Origin: Streptomyces sp. NBC_01451
GTDB taxonomy: Bacteria; Actinomycetota; Actinomycetes; Streptomycetales; Streptomycetaceae
NCBI RefSeq assembly: GCF_036227485.1
Contig: NZ_CP109479.1
Span: 992,001 to 1,056,000, forward strand
Direction: 5' to 3'
Length of the DNA: 64,000 nt
Shown here: positions 35,822 to 44,564 of the stretch, piece by piece
Numbering within the stretch: position 1 is the first letter of the stretch
Layout: the number at the start of each line of letters is the position of its first letter
Notes under the pieces: model-generated
Databases searched by the model: none
Seen by the model: the letters and a program-made list of their open reading frames with translations, nothing else
Told to the model about the DNA's origin: nothing
Position numbers and translations under genes: made by a program

Positions 35822-37340
35822 GGTCCACTCCTTCGATGGAGGCGATCAGCTCGTGGTCGCGCCAGCCCGCCGGATGCTCGGCGACGACACGGCCGTGGAA
35901 GAGGACGAGGACGCGGTCGCAGCGGCGCAGGTCGTCGAGTTCGTCGGAGACGACCAGGACGGCGGTGCCGTCCTCGCGGGCGCTGTCCATGCGGGCGAGG
36001 AGGGACTCCTTGGACTTCACGTCGACACCCGCGGTGGGGTTGATGAGGACGAGCAGTCTGGGGTCGGAGGCGAGGGCGCGGGCCATGACGACCTTCTGGG
36101 CGTTGCCGCCGGACAGGTCGGAGACGGGTTGTTCGGGGCCCTCGGTGTGGATGTCGAGGCGTTCGACGAGCGCGGCGGCGAAGCCTCGCTTGCGGTCGCC
36201 GGAGACGAATCCGTACCGCCCCAGCCGGCGCAGGACGCTCATGGTGGCGTTGTCGCCGACGGTCATGCCGGGGACCAGTCCCTGTTCGTGCCGGTCGCGC
36301 GGCACACAGGCGACGCCCGCCGCCAGCGCGGCCTGGACGTCCCCGAACGGCAGCCGCCCACCGTCGAGTCGGGCCGTTCCGCCGGTCGGTCTGTGCAGTC
36401 CGGCGAAGGACTCGGCCAGCTCGATCTTGCCGCTGCCGCTGGACCCGGCGAGTCCGACGACCTCACCGCGGCGAACGGTCAGGTCGATGTTCTCGTACGC
36501 CGGTGAGGTGAGCCCCTCGGCCGTCAGCAGCACCGGCTGCCCGGGCTCGACTCCTCTGGGGGTGACGGCCTGTTCGGTGATGGACTCCCCGGCCATGGCC
36601 TCGATCAGGGCCTGGCGCGGCAGGTCTGCGACGGGGGCGGTGGTGATCCAGCGGGCGTCGCGCAGGACGGTCACCGTCTGGCACACCTCGTACACCTCCT
36701 GGAGGTGGTGCGAGATGAACAGGAAGGTGACGCCGGAGTCCTGGAGTGCCCGCATCCGGGTGAAGAGCCGCTCGATCTCCCGGCTGTCGAGCTGGGCGGT
36801 CGGTTCGTCGAGGACGATGAAGCGGGCGCCGAAGCTCAACGCCCTTGCGATCTCCACCATTTGGCGGTCCTCGACCTTGAGGTCGGCGGTGCGGGCCTCC
36901 GGGTCGACGTGCACGTCCCAGGTGTCGAGGAGTTCGGCGGCCTCGGTGCGCAGCCGCCGCCAGCTGATCATTCCGCCGCGACCGGTGGGCTGCCGGTTGA
37001 TGAAGAGGTTCTCGGCGACGGTCAACTCGGGGACGACGGTGGGCTTCTGGTAGACGCAGGCCACCTTGGAGCGCCAGGCGTCGCGGTCGGCCAGCGGGGG
37101 CGCGGGCTCGCCGTCGAAGCGGACCGAGCCCTCGTCGGGTGCCTGGAGACCGGTGAGGATGGTGACCAGCGTGGACTTTCCGGCGCCGTTGCGGCCGACG
37201 AGGGCGTGCGACTCACCAGGCAGGACGGTGAGTTGACCGTCCTTGAGTGCGGTGGTGGGACCGTACCGCTTGGTGATGCCGCGCGCCTCGACGAGAGGAA
37301 CGAGGGATCCGGCCGGGTTCTCCCGTGATTGGCTGCTCAT
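35814..37340 (-). CDS. Sugar ABC transporter ATP-binding protein (two-domain, RbsA-like)
   Basis: 508 residues with two nucleotide-binding domains. Domain 1 (about 15-240) has Walker A GRNGAGKST, Walker B FIVLDEPTAQLD and an H-loop ISHHL; its signature motif is degenerate (KVEDRQMVEIARAL). Domain 2 (about 255-500) has SSGSGKIEL in place of the usual Walker A, a good signature LSGGNAQKV, and LVLINPTAGVD, where Asn-Pro replaces Asp-Glu of Walker B. One functional and one degenerate site is common in this sugar importer class. The ATG overlaps the binding-protein stop (TGATG). Confidence 0.92.
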   Translation of the reverse strand: MSSQSRENPAGSLVPLVEARGITKRYGPTTALKDGQLTVLPGESHALVGRNGAGKSTLVTILTGLQAPDEGSVRFDGEPAPPLADRDAWRSKVACVYQKPTVVPELTVAENLFINRQPTGRGGMISWRRLRTEAAELLDTWDVHVDPEARTADLKVEDRQMVEIARALSFGARFIVLDEPTAQLDSREIERLFTRMRALQDSGVTFLFISHHLQEVYEVCQTVTVLRDARWITTAPVADLPRQALIEAMAGESITEQAVTPRGVEPGQPVLLTAEGLTSPAYENIDLTVRRGEVVGLAGSSGSGKIELAESFAGLHRPTGGTARLDGGRLPFGDVQAALAAGVACVPRDRHEQGLVPGMTVGDNATMSVLRRLGRYGFVSGDRKRGFAAALVERLDIHTEGPEQPVSDLSGGNAQKVVMARALASDPRLLVLINPTAGVDVKSKESLLARMDSAREDGTAVLVVSDELDDLRRCDRVLVLFHGRVVAEHPAGWRDHELIASIEGVDHG

Positions 37341-38416
37341 CAGGCCGAGTTGCCCCAGAGCGCGGCGTCGTCGACGTTGTCCTTGGTGACCAGGGGTGCG
37401 GGGAGCTGGTCCTCGAGGATGCCGCTGGGCAGCTTGACGATCTCGGAGTCGTGGTCGGTGGGCCCCACCTTGAACGTCTTCCCGGCCATCGCCGCCTTGA
37501 TGTAGTACATCCCGTACTTGGCGTAGAGGTCGGCGGGCTGCGAGACGGTCGCGTCGATCTCGCCCTTGCGGATGGCGTCGAACTCCTGGGAGATGCCGTC
37601 GTTGGAGACGATCGTGATGTGACCGGCCTCGCCGGTCTTCTTCAGCATCCCCTTGGACTTCAGGGTCTGGAGCGTGGGTGCGAGGTAGACGCCGCCGGCC
37701 TGCATGTAGATGCCCTTGATGTCCGGGTTGGCGTTGAGGAGCGTGTCGAGCTTGGAGGCCGCGGCGTCCGACTCCCACTTGGCCGGGATCTCCAGCACCT
37801 TGAGCTTCGGGAACTTCTCCTTCACACAGGCCCGGAACGCCTCCGACCGGTCACGCCCGTTCACGGACGCGAGATCGCCCATGATCTGCACGACCTTGCC
37901 CGAGGTGATGTGCTCGCCGAGGTACTGGCAGGCCTTCTCGCCGTACGCGACGTTGTTGGCGCGTACGACCATGGCGACCTTGCCCTTCTCGGGCGCCACG
38001 TCGACGGCCACGACGGGCACGCCCTTGCGCTCGGCCTGGTCGAGGCCGGCCTCGATGGCGGCGCTGTCCAGCGGCGCGACCACCAGGCCCTTCACGCCCT
38101 GGTTGAGCTGGTTGTTGATGTCGGTGATCTGCTGCGAGGGGTCGCTGTTGGAGTTGACGGTCTTCAGCGCGTCGACCCCCTCGGACTTCGCCATCTTCGG
38201 TACGTAGTCGTTGTACGCCTGCCAGAACGGCGAGGTCAGCAGCGGCAGGATCACCCCGACCTTGCCCGTCCCGTCGCCGTCACCGCCCGAGGCGACGGTG
38301 TCCTTGGTGCTGCCGCAGGCGCTGAGCACCAGGCCGGTACAGGCGGCCAGGGCCACCGCACCGAGGCTCCGCGCTCTTGAGCGCTTCTTCGGCGTCCCCA
38401 CTGTTCGGTCGAGCAT
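37340..38416 (-). CDS. Sugar-binding lipoprotein of the ABC transporter
   Basis: 358 residues from ATG 38414-38416 with GAGGAG upstream. The lipobox LVLSAC places the acylated Cys at residue 34. The type-1 periplasmic binding fold (Peripla_BP_4) begins KVGVILPLLTSPFWQAYNDYVPK, with DPSQQITDINNQLNQGVKGLVVAPLDSAA and VPVVAVDVAPE, typical of ribose/rhamnose/fucose receptors. It is the first gene of the fucose operon and lies next to the operator bound by the divergent FadR-type regulator. L-fucose is the inferred ligand. Confidence 0.9.
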   Translation of the reverse strand: MLDRTVGTPKKRSRARSLGAVALAACTGLVLSACGSTKDTVASGGDGDGTGKVGVILPLLTSPFWQAYNDYVPKMAKSEGVDALKTVNSNSDPSQQITDINNQLNQGVKGLVVAPLDSAAIEAGLDQAERKGVPVVAVDVAPEKGKVAMVVRANNVAYGEKACQYLGEHITSGKVVQIMGDLASVNGRDRSEAFRACVKEKFPKLKVLEIPAKWESDAAASKLDTLLNANPDIKGIYMQAGGVYLAPTLQTLKSKGMLKKTGEAGHITIVSNDGISQEFDAIRKGEIDATVSQPADLYAKYGMYYIKAAMAGKTFKVGPTDHDSEIVKLPSGILEDQLPAPLVTKDNVDDAALWGNSA

Positions 38417-38459
38417 CTGATAGCTCCTCGTTGAGCGTGATCGAGCGGATGGCGAATAT

Positions 38460-38470
38460 TTATCAGACCA
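38460..38470. promoter_or_regulatory. Second, imperfect FadR-type operator
   Basis: TTATCAGACCA differs at one position from TNGTNNNACNA. It lies 54 nt after the perfect site's left edge on the operon side, upstream of the binding-lipoprotein gene. Weaker evidence than the site at 38524. Confidence 0.35.
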
Positions 38471-38523
38471 CTTCCGGGTTGGAACACCCCGCAGAGCCAA
38501 ATTTACCTAGATTCGGACAGTAG

Positions 38524-38534
38524 TGGTCCGACCA
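38524..38534. promoter_or_regulatory. FadR-subfamily operator for the fucose regulon
   Basis: TGGTCCGACCA is a perfect TGGTC-C-GACCA palindrome and fits the FadR/GntR consensus TNGTNNNACNA. It lies between the divergent operon and regulator, 47 nt before the regulator start. A nested AACC-CTCT-GGTT inverted repeat overlaps its right edge (38534-38545). Confidence 0.65.
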
Positions 38535-38580
38535 ACCCTCTGGTTAGACTGCGGCGGACCCGGCGACAGGAGGACACGGC

Positions 38581-39309
38581 GTGGACGAGATCCCGGCCAG
38601 GAACGGCGAGGCCGCCCCGCAGAAGGGCACCGTGACGCAGCGCGCCATCGAGCAGATCAAGGCGCTGATCGGCGAGGGCCGGCTGGAACCGGGTGAGCGG
38701 CTGCCCACCGAGCGCGATCTCGCCGCCCGGCTGGGTATCTCGCGCAGCTCGATGCGGGAGGCGATCAGGGCGCTCACCGTGATGGGCGTGCTGGAGGCCC
38801 GGCACGGCTCCGGCATCTACGTGACCCAACTGGAGGCCGGTGACCTGCTGGAGACCTTCGGTGTGGTCGCGGACCTCTCGCGGGGCCCTCAGCTGGCCGA
38901 GCTGCTGGAGGTCCGGCGCATCCTGGAGTCGACGGCGACCGCGCTGGCCGCCGCCCGGATCACCCCGGACCAGCTCGCGCAGGTGGAGAAACACCTCACG
39001 GCGATGAACGCCACCGACGATCCCGAGGAGATCCTTTCCCACGACCTGGCATTCCATCGCGAGATCACGGCCGCGGCGGGCAACGACAGTATGGCGGCGA
39101 TCCTGGAGGGCCTCTCCTCACGCACCTTCCGCGCCCGCGTGTGGCGCGCCTACCAGGAGGAGGGCGCCTTCACCCGTACCCGCCGCGAGCACGCGGCGAT
39201 CCACCGCGCGCTCGTCGCCCACGACCCGGAGGCGGCCCGGGCGGCAGCCGCGGCCCATGTCGGCGAGGTGGAACAGTGGCTCCGGGGCCAGCCCGACGAT
39301 CCGCGGTAG
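38581..39309 (+). CDS. FadR/GntR-family regulator of the fucose operon
   Basis: 242 residues from GTG 38581 with AGGAGGA upstream. The N-terminal winged helix is canonical (AIEQIKALIGEGRLEPGERL, PTERDLAARLGISRSSMREA, LEARHGSGIYV). The C-terminal FCD domain (about residues 95-235) has the metal or ligand His/Asp pattern LSHDLAFHREITAAAGN and a later His in HRALVAHDPEAARAA. It is divergent from the transport and catabolic genes and next to a perfect operator, so it is the likely repressor. Fuconate or a related acid is the probable inducer (inference). Confidence 0.88.
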   Translation: MDEIPARNGEAAPQKGTVTQRAIEQIKALIGEGRLEPGERLPTERDLAARLGISRSSMREAIRALTVMGVLEARHGSGIYVTQLEAGDLLETFGVVADLSRGPQLAELLEVRRILESTATALAAARITPDQLAQVEKHLTAMNATDDPEEILSHDLAFHREITAAAGNDSMAAILEGLSSRTFRARVWRAYQEEGAFTRTRREHAAIHRALVAHDPEAARAAAAAHVGEVEQWLRGQPDDPR

Positions 39310-39379
39310 GGCCGCGATTCGACTGCCGGCCGGTGCGGGCGGGTCGCGCCCACGCCCGCACGCGCCGTCCCCTGACCTG

Positions 39380-40939
39380 TCAGCCCACCGCCGACCGGTA
39401 CAGCCCGAACTCCGCGATCGGCACCTCCGCACGGGTCCTGGTCACCCGGACCCGCCACCGCCGGGCCCGAACGGGCGCCGCCAGCAGCAGAATCCGGCTC
39501 GCACCGATCGTGCCCGCCCCCGCCACCCGGGTCCAGCGGCCCCCGGTGAACGTCTCGACGACGAAGGCCTCGACCTGCTGGCCGAGCCGGACGTCCTCCG
39601 CGAGCCGGACCCGGTCCACCTCGCGCTCCCTGCCGAGGTCGACGGTGACGGCACCCGGAGTCCGGGTCACCGCGGCCCCGGTCGCCAGGTCGGCCGGCAG
39701 CTCCCGGTCGACGCGCTCCCGGAACTCCCGCAGCCGGGTGACGTCGGAGGCGGCGAGGAGACCGTCCGTGTCCGGCGGGACATTGAGGAGGAGTACGGCG
39801 TTGCGGCCGACCGAGCCGAAGTAGATCTCGGTCAACTGGTCGACGGACTTGGGCTGTTGGTCCGCGTGGTAGAACCAGCCGTCCCGGATCGACACATCGC
39901 ACTCGGCGGGCCACCACTGCACGTAGTCGGCGACCCCGCCGGCCGCGAGAAGCGCCTCCCTGCCGCCCATGTCCGCCGCGTCGTAGGAGAGCGCGAAGTC
40001 GGTCCGCCCGTAGTCCTTCTCGATGACCGGTACGACGCTCCACTCGTTCTCGCGCGCCAGCCCGCCCTCGTTGCCGACCCAGCGGACATCGGGGCCGGAG
40101 ACGGCGATCGTGGCGTCCGGGGCGAGGGTGCGGACCAGGGTGTACCAGCTGTCCCAGTCGTACTTCTCGACCTTGTCCGGCGGGATGCGCCCCTGGGCGC
40201 CGTCGAACCAGACCTCGTCGACGGGGCCGTACTCGGTGAGCACCTCGTAGAGCTGGTCGAGCATATGGGCACCGTAGTCGGTGGCGGGGAGAGTGAACGC
40301 CGGGCCGTCGGGGCGGTCGTCGTTCGCGACCGGGGTCGGGATGGTGTGCTCGGTGCGCGCGCTGCCGTTGGCGTAGACGCCGTGGAGGTACTGGTTCTCG
40401 TCGGCCGGGGAGATGTACACGCCGACCTTCAGCCCGTACCGCCGCATGGAGTCGGCGAAGGAACGCAGTACGTCGCCCTGCCCGCCGCGCCAACTGCTCG
40501 ATGCCACCGAGTGACTGGTGTAGCGGGAGGGGTAGAGGACGAAGCCGTCGTGGTGCTTGACGGTGAGGATGGCGAGCCGGAAGCCGCCGTCGCGCAGTGC
40601 CCGCGCCCACTGGTCGGTGTCGAGGCCGGCCGGCTGGAAGACCTCCGGATCCTCGTCGCCGGTGCCCCATTCGAGTCCGGTGAAGGTGTTGACGCCGAAG
40701 TGCAGGAAAGCGGTCCTCTCCAGCCGCTGCCAGGCGATCTGCCGTGCGGTGGGCCGGACTTGGGAGGCCTTGCGGACCAGCGTCTCCGCGGAGTCGGTGG
40801 AGCTGACAGGGATACGGAAGGCCGACTCATCGGCGATCGGAGCAGTGGCCCGGCCCGGGGCGGCCAGGGCGAGCGAGGTGCCCCTGGAGGCGACGATCGC
40901 GGCGGCTGCCGTGACGAAGAGGCGTCTGGAGACTGTCAT
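39380..40939 (-). CDS. Tat-exported alpha-L-fucosidase (GH29)
   Basis: 519 residues. The N-terminus has twin arginines and a hydrophobic stretch (TVSRRLFVTAAAAIVASRG), a Tat signal. The GH29 barrel follows: FLHFGVNTFTGLEWGTGDEDP, LAILTVKHHDGFVLYPSRYT, and EVWFDGAQG near residue 230 with the nucleophile Asp. The C-terminal ~110 residues (ADLATGAAVTRTPGAVTVDLG onward) form a discoidin/F5-8-type beta-sandwich. It would release L-fucose from oligosaccharides outside the cell, supplying the adjacent importer. It converges on the regulator gene 70 nt away. Confidence 0.9.
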   Translation of the reverse strand: MTVSRRLFVTAAAAIVASRGTSLALAAPGRATAPIADESAFRIPVSSTDSAETLVRKASQVRPTARQIAWQRLERTAFLHFGVNTFTGLEWGTGDEDPEVFQPAGLDTDQWARALRDGGFRLAILTVKHHDGFVLYPSRYTSHSVASSSWRGGQGDVLRSFADSMRRYGLKVGVYISPADENQYLHGVYANGSARTEHTIPTPVANDDRPDGPAFTLPATDYGAHMLDQLYEVLTEYGPVDEVWFDGAQGRIPPDKVEKYDWDSWYTLVRTLAPDATIAVSGPDVRWVGNEGGLARENEWSVVPVIEKDYGRTDFALSYDAADMGGREALLAAGGVADYVQWWPAECDVSIRDGWFYHADQQPKSVDQLTEIYFGSVGRNAVLLLNVPPDTDGLLAASDVTRLREFRERVDRELPADLATGAAVTRTPGAVTVDLGREREVDRVRLAEDVRLGQQVEAFVVETFTGGRWTRVAGAGTIGASRILLLAAPVRARRWRVRVTRTRAEVPIAEFGLYRSAVG

Positions 40940-40995
40940 GGGGAACGGACTCCTCGGTTCGGATCGGTCTCGGTGCGGATCGGTTTCGGTGGGGA

Positions 40996-42843
40996 TCAGT
41001 GGATGGTGGTCAAGTGCCAGTCAGCGGGCGGGCGCTGGTCCGGCGGGTACTGGACGAGGCGACCGTCGCCGGTGACGGCCACGGCCATCCGGGTGATCGC
41101 GTTGACGAGCCTGAAACCGCCCCCGGACTGTGCCAACTCCCAGCGCTGCACGGTGTTTCCGGCATCGCAGGTCTGCGCGGTGAGCTCGACGCCCGGCTGG
41201 AGCGGGGTGTTGAGCGTGAGCTTCCCGCCGCGCACCTCCAGGCACCCGTCCGCGGTGCGCAGGGTGACGTATCCGTCGGGTGTGCGCCGCACCTCGGCGG
41301 TGAGGGAGACGGCGCCCGCCCGCAGGGTGTACGTCCCGTCCGCGACCGGTACCCGGGTCAGATCCCGCAGGCCGGGCGCGCGCCCGACGGCCGTCCCCCG
41401 CGCGGTGAACCCGGCGTAGGTGGCGTCGGGATGCGGATCGCCCCAGGTCGCCTGTGCGAGGTGCCGCAGCGCGGGGCCGGTGTCGACGGCGACCTCGTTC
41501 TCGGTCTCTCCGCGCCCGTTGTCCGGCCAGAGGCTGATCTTCGCGCCGGTGATGCCCCGGCCGGAGTCGAGTTTCTCGCCCTCGAAGCTGCGCGGGTCCC
41601 AACTCTGTTCGTACAGGCTCTTGGTGTCGCTGTGGAAGCCGCCCCGGATGAGGTACAGCGCATAGGCCGCGTTCATCAACGAGTAGCCCTGGGCGCGCAG
41701 TCGGCTCGGTTTCACGGCCACGTTCAGCCAGTGCTCGACCGTCGTGCCCGCGGTCACCGGGACGGTGTTGGCGCCGGTGAGCCCGTCGTTCCAGATGCGC
41801 AGCTTCTTCCCCCTGGCGGCCAGATGGGCCTGGACCCGGTTGACGAAGTCGATGAAGGCGTCCTGGGGCGTGGCGTCCGCCCCGTACTTCTCCTGGGCGT
41901 ACCGGAGCATCTGCGGGTACCTGGCGAAGTCGGAGCCGAGCATGTACTCGTCGGCGCCCATGTGCCAGGAGCCGCCGGTGAACACCTGCGCGTACTCGTC
42001 GATCAGGCTCGTGTAGTAGTCGAAGGCGGCCGGCTGGGTGATGTCGAGTCTGCTGGGCTGCTTGTTGCCGTCGGAGTCGGTGAGCTGGAGGTCCGGGCGG
42101 TTCTCGATCCAGGGGTCCATGTGGCCCGGGGAGTTGATCTCCGGAACGATCTCCACGTGGTACTTGTCGCCGAGGGAGACGAGCCGCCGCATCTCGTCCT
42201 TGGTGTAGTAGCCCCAGGTGTTGGCCTCGGGGTGGACGTCGCTCTTCACCTTGAGTTCCAGGAGCAGCTGATTGAGCTTGTGGTACGCCATCTCGCGTAC
42301 GAGGTTCTCCAGCCACGGTGTCGAGATGTGGATGTAGCAGGCGCACACGCCGACGCTCCGTTCGGCGTACCGGGGCACGTCGACCGTGCGTCCGGCGGGG
42401 ATCCAGTCGCCCTGGGCGAGGAGTTGGAGGAGGGTGCGGGTGCCGTAGAAGGCGCCTGACTCGGTGGCGCCGGTGACCGACAGCCGGGCGCCCGCCCGGA
42501 GTTCGTATCCTTCGGCGCCGAGTGCGGCCCGCTCCGGAGCCACGTCGATAACGATGTCACCGGCCCGCGCGCCACCGCTCACCACGGCGACGGTGCCGTG
42601 GCCGGCGTCGCGCAGATCGTCGGCGAGGGTGTCCGCGACCCTGCGTTCGGGCGCGGAGTCGGCGACCAGTCGGGCGGAGCCGACGAACTTGTAACTCCCC
42701 TGCTCCGGGGTCCAGTTGGTGAGGGCGGGAACGGTGACGGGGACGCTCGCCGCCGCTGTGCGCGCGACGGCCGGGACCGGCGCGGCCAGCAGCAGGAGGG
42801 TCACCAGCGCACCCAGAAGCCGTCGTCTTGGATACCTGCTCAT
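40996..42843 (-). CDS. Secreted GH20 glycosidase with C-terminal ricin-like domain
   Basis: 615 residues from ATG 42841-42843 with GGGAG eight nt upstream. It has a signal peptide (RRRLLGALVTLLLLAAPVPAVA). A GH20b domain (about 40-150) precedes the GH20 barrel with EIVPEINSPGHMDPW and the catalytic pair in HMGADEYM near residue 305. The last ~100 residues resemble a ricin-type lectin repeat (GCLEVRGGKLTLNTPLQPG, TCDAGNTVQRWEL). GH20 covers beta-N-acetylhexosaminidase and lacto-N-biosidase. The HMGADEY form and the fucosidase neighbour make lacto-N-biosidase a real option. It precedes the fucosidase gene by 56 nt, with a 16-bp direct repeat between. Confidence 0.82.
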   Translation of the reverse strand: MSRYPRRRLLGALVTLLLLAAPVPAVARTAAASVPVTVPALTNWTPEQGSYKFVGSARLVADSAPERRVADTLADDLRDAGHGTVAVVSGGARAGDIVIDVAPERAALGAEGYELRAGARLSVTGATESGAFYGTRTLLQLLAQGDWIPAGRTVDVPRYAERSVGVCACYIHISTPWLENLVREMAYHKLNQLLLELKVKSDVHPEANTWGYYTKDEMRRLVSLGDKYHVEIVPEINSPGHMDPWIENRPDLQLTDSDGNKQPSRLDITQPAAFDYYTSLIDEYAQVFTGGSWHMGADEYMLGSDFARYPQMLRYAQEKYGADATPQDAFIDFVNRVQAHLAARGKKLRIWNDGLTGANTVPVTAGTTVEHWLNVAVKPSRLRAQGYSLMNAAYALYLIRGGFHSDTKSLYEQSWDPRSFEGEKLDSGRGITGAKISLWPDNGRGETENEVAVDTGPALRHLAQATWGDPHPDATYAGFTARGTAVGRAPGLRDLTRVPVADGTYTLRAGAVSLTAEVRRTPDGYVTLRTADGCLEVRGGKLTLNTPLQPGVELTAQTCDAGNTVQRWELAQSGGGFRLVNAITRMAVAVTGDGRLVQYPPDQRPPADWHLTTIH

Positions 42844-43014
42844 CCGGAAGCTCCCATTCATCGGATGTGTGATGATCGAGCGTGCCCCAGAGACTGTCAA
42901 TGGGGCCCGGATCAAGGCGAGTTCGGCCAGTGATCGGATGACCAGCGACTCTGTGGCGGGAACCGGATGGTCCTTCACCAGAAAAGCCCAAGAGGCACGG
43001 GCCGAATGTCCAAG

Positions 43015-43060
43015 CTCGACGACACTCGACGACACTCGACGCCCCTCCGTACTCGCGAGT
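43015..43060. promoter_or_regulatory. 10-bp tandem repeat and palindrome upstream of the amidase
   Basis: CTCGACGACA occurs 2.7 times in tandem at 43015-43041, a spacing of one helical turn, followed by the palindrome ACTCGCGAGT at 43051-43060, 56 nt before the amidase start. It may be an operator. Confidence 0.4.
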
Positions 43061-43115
43061 AGCCTCATCGCCTCACGCGTTGCACGATGTGTCGTATCCA
43101 CCCCGAGGAGCCGCC

Positions 43116-44459
43116 GTGACCAGCTGGGTCGGCCGTACCGCCGTCGAGATCGCCGCCGCCGTCCGCGAGAAGCGTGTCACCCCGCGTGAAGTAGTGGCCG
43201 AGCATCTCGCGCGCATCGAACTGCTGGACGCCCGGGTCGGGGCGTTCCGCCGGCTGAGGGCGCGGGAGGCGCTGGCCGAGGCGGACGAGGTGGCGGGCCG
43301 GGCAGACCTGGCGGACCTTCCGCTCGCGGGCGTGCCCATCGCGGTGAAGGACAACCTGGCCGTGCGCGGCGAGTCGACCCGGCACGGCTCCACCGCCACA
43401 CCGGACAGTCCCGCCGAGGACGACCACATCACCGTGGCCCGGCTCCGCGCGGCGGGCGCGATCGTCGTCGGGGTCACCAATGTGCCCGAACTCTGTATCT
43501 GGGGCACCACGGAGGGCCCTCTCGGCACGGCCCGCAACCCGTGGGACACCACCCGCACGGCGGGCGGTTCCTCCGGTGGCAGCGCCGCGGCCGTCGGCGC
43601 CGGGATGGTGCCCGTCGCGCTCGGCAACGACGGCATGGGCTCGCTGCGCATCCCCGCCGCCAACTGCGGTGTCGTCACCATCAAGCCGGGCCTCGGGGTC
43701 GTCCCGGCGGGCATCGGCAACGGTGACTGGTTCGGCATGTCGGAGAACGGTCCGCTGGCGACGACGGTCGAGGACGCCCGCCTGATGCTGTCGGTCCTCG
43801 CGGACACCCCGTTCCCACGGTCGGACACGCACACCGGCCGCAGGATCGCCCTCTCCGTTCGCAGCCCCATCACCGGCGTCACCATCGGCAGGCCGTACAC
43901 CTCCGCCGCGCGCGAGGCCGCCGCGCTGCTGGACGGCGCCGGTCACGAGGTGCGGCCCGCCGATCCGCCGTACCCGCTGTCGATCGGCGTGACCTCGTTC
44001 ACCCACTGGACGGCGGGCACGGCACGGGACGCGGAGGGCTTCGACCGGAGCGGGCTGACCCGGCGCACCCGGGTCCACGCGGCCGTCGGGCGCCGGTTCG
44101 TCGGCTACGTCGAACGGGGGCAGCACAAGGAACAGCTGCGGCGGCGCCTGGAACCGTTCTTCGCCGAGCACGACGTGCTGCTCACTCCGGCACTCGCCCG
44201 GCGCTCACCCGCCGCCGTGGCCTGGCACGAGCGGGGCTGGCTGCGCAACGTCCTCGCCAACACCAACTACTCGCCGATGACTCCCCCGTGGAACCTGACG
44301 GGCTGGCCGGCGATGGCGGTGCCGTTCGGGACCCTGCCCTCGGGTGCGCCCTGCGCGGTACAGCTGGTGGGCCGCCCGGGCTCGGAGGCTGTACTCCTCG
44401 ACGTGGCGGAGCAGTTGGAGGAACTGCACCCCTGGCAGCGGACGGCTCCGCTCGCCTGA
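43116..44459 (+). CDS. Amidase-signature-family hydrolase
   Basis: 447 residues from GTG 43116 with GAGGAG upstream. The Ser-cisSer-Lys triad is visible: K78 in IAVKDN, S152 in GGSSGGS and S176 in GMGSLRIPAA, at the usual spacing. The C-terminal PWNLTGWPAMAVPFG is a family motif. It has no signal peptide, so it acts in the cytoplasm, splitting an amide of unknown nature. The lack of gatB or gatC neighbours argues against a role in tRNA amidation. It is a single gene ended by a strong hairpin. Confidence 0.9.
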   Translation: MTSWVGRTAVEIAAAVREKRVTPREVVAEHLARIELLDARVGAFRRLRAREALAEADEVAGRADLADLPLAGVPIAVKDNLAVRGESTRHGSTATPDSPAEDDHITVARLRAAGAIVVGVTNVPELCIWGTTEGPLGTARNPWDTTRTAGGSSGGSAAAVGAGMVPVALGNDGMGSLRIPAANCGVVTIKPGLGVVPAGIGNGDWFGMSENGPLATTVEDARLMLSVLADTPFPRSDTHTGRRIALSVRSPITGVTIGRPYTSAAREAAALLDGAGHEVRPADPPYPLSIGVTSFTHWTAGTARDAEGFDRSGLTRRTRVHAAVGRRFVGYVERGQHKEQLRRRLEPFFAEHDVLLTPALARRSPAAVAWHERGWLRNVLANTNYSPMTPPWNLTGWPAMAVPFGTLPSGAPCAVQLVGRPGSEAVLLDVAEQLEELHPWQRTAPLA

Positions 44460-44500
44460 CGGCGGCCGGTCTCCGGTCACGGCTCGCCGCGGTTCCTTCA

Positions 44501-44535
44501 TCGGCACGGGCGTGGGTCCGGCACGCCCGTGCCGA
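44501..44535. terminator. Bidirectional terminator between amidase and small gene
   Basis: A 14-bp perfect stem (TCGGCACGGGCGTG / CACGCCCGTGCCGA) with a 7-nt loop. It lies 41 nt after the amidase stop and 29 nt beyond the stop of the minus-strand gene at 44565. Confidence 0.8.
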
Positions 44536-44564
44536 CGACGGTCTCGACAGGTCCTGTCGGGGCG

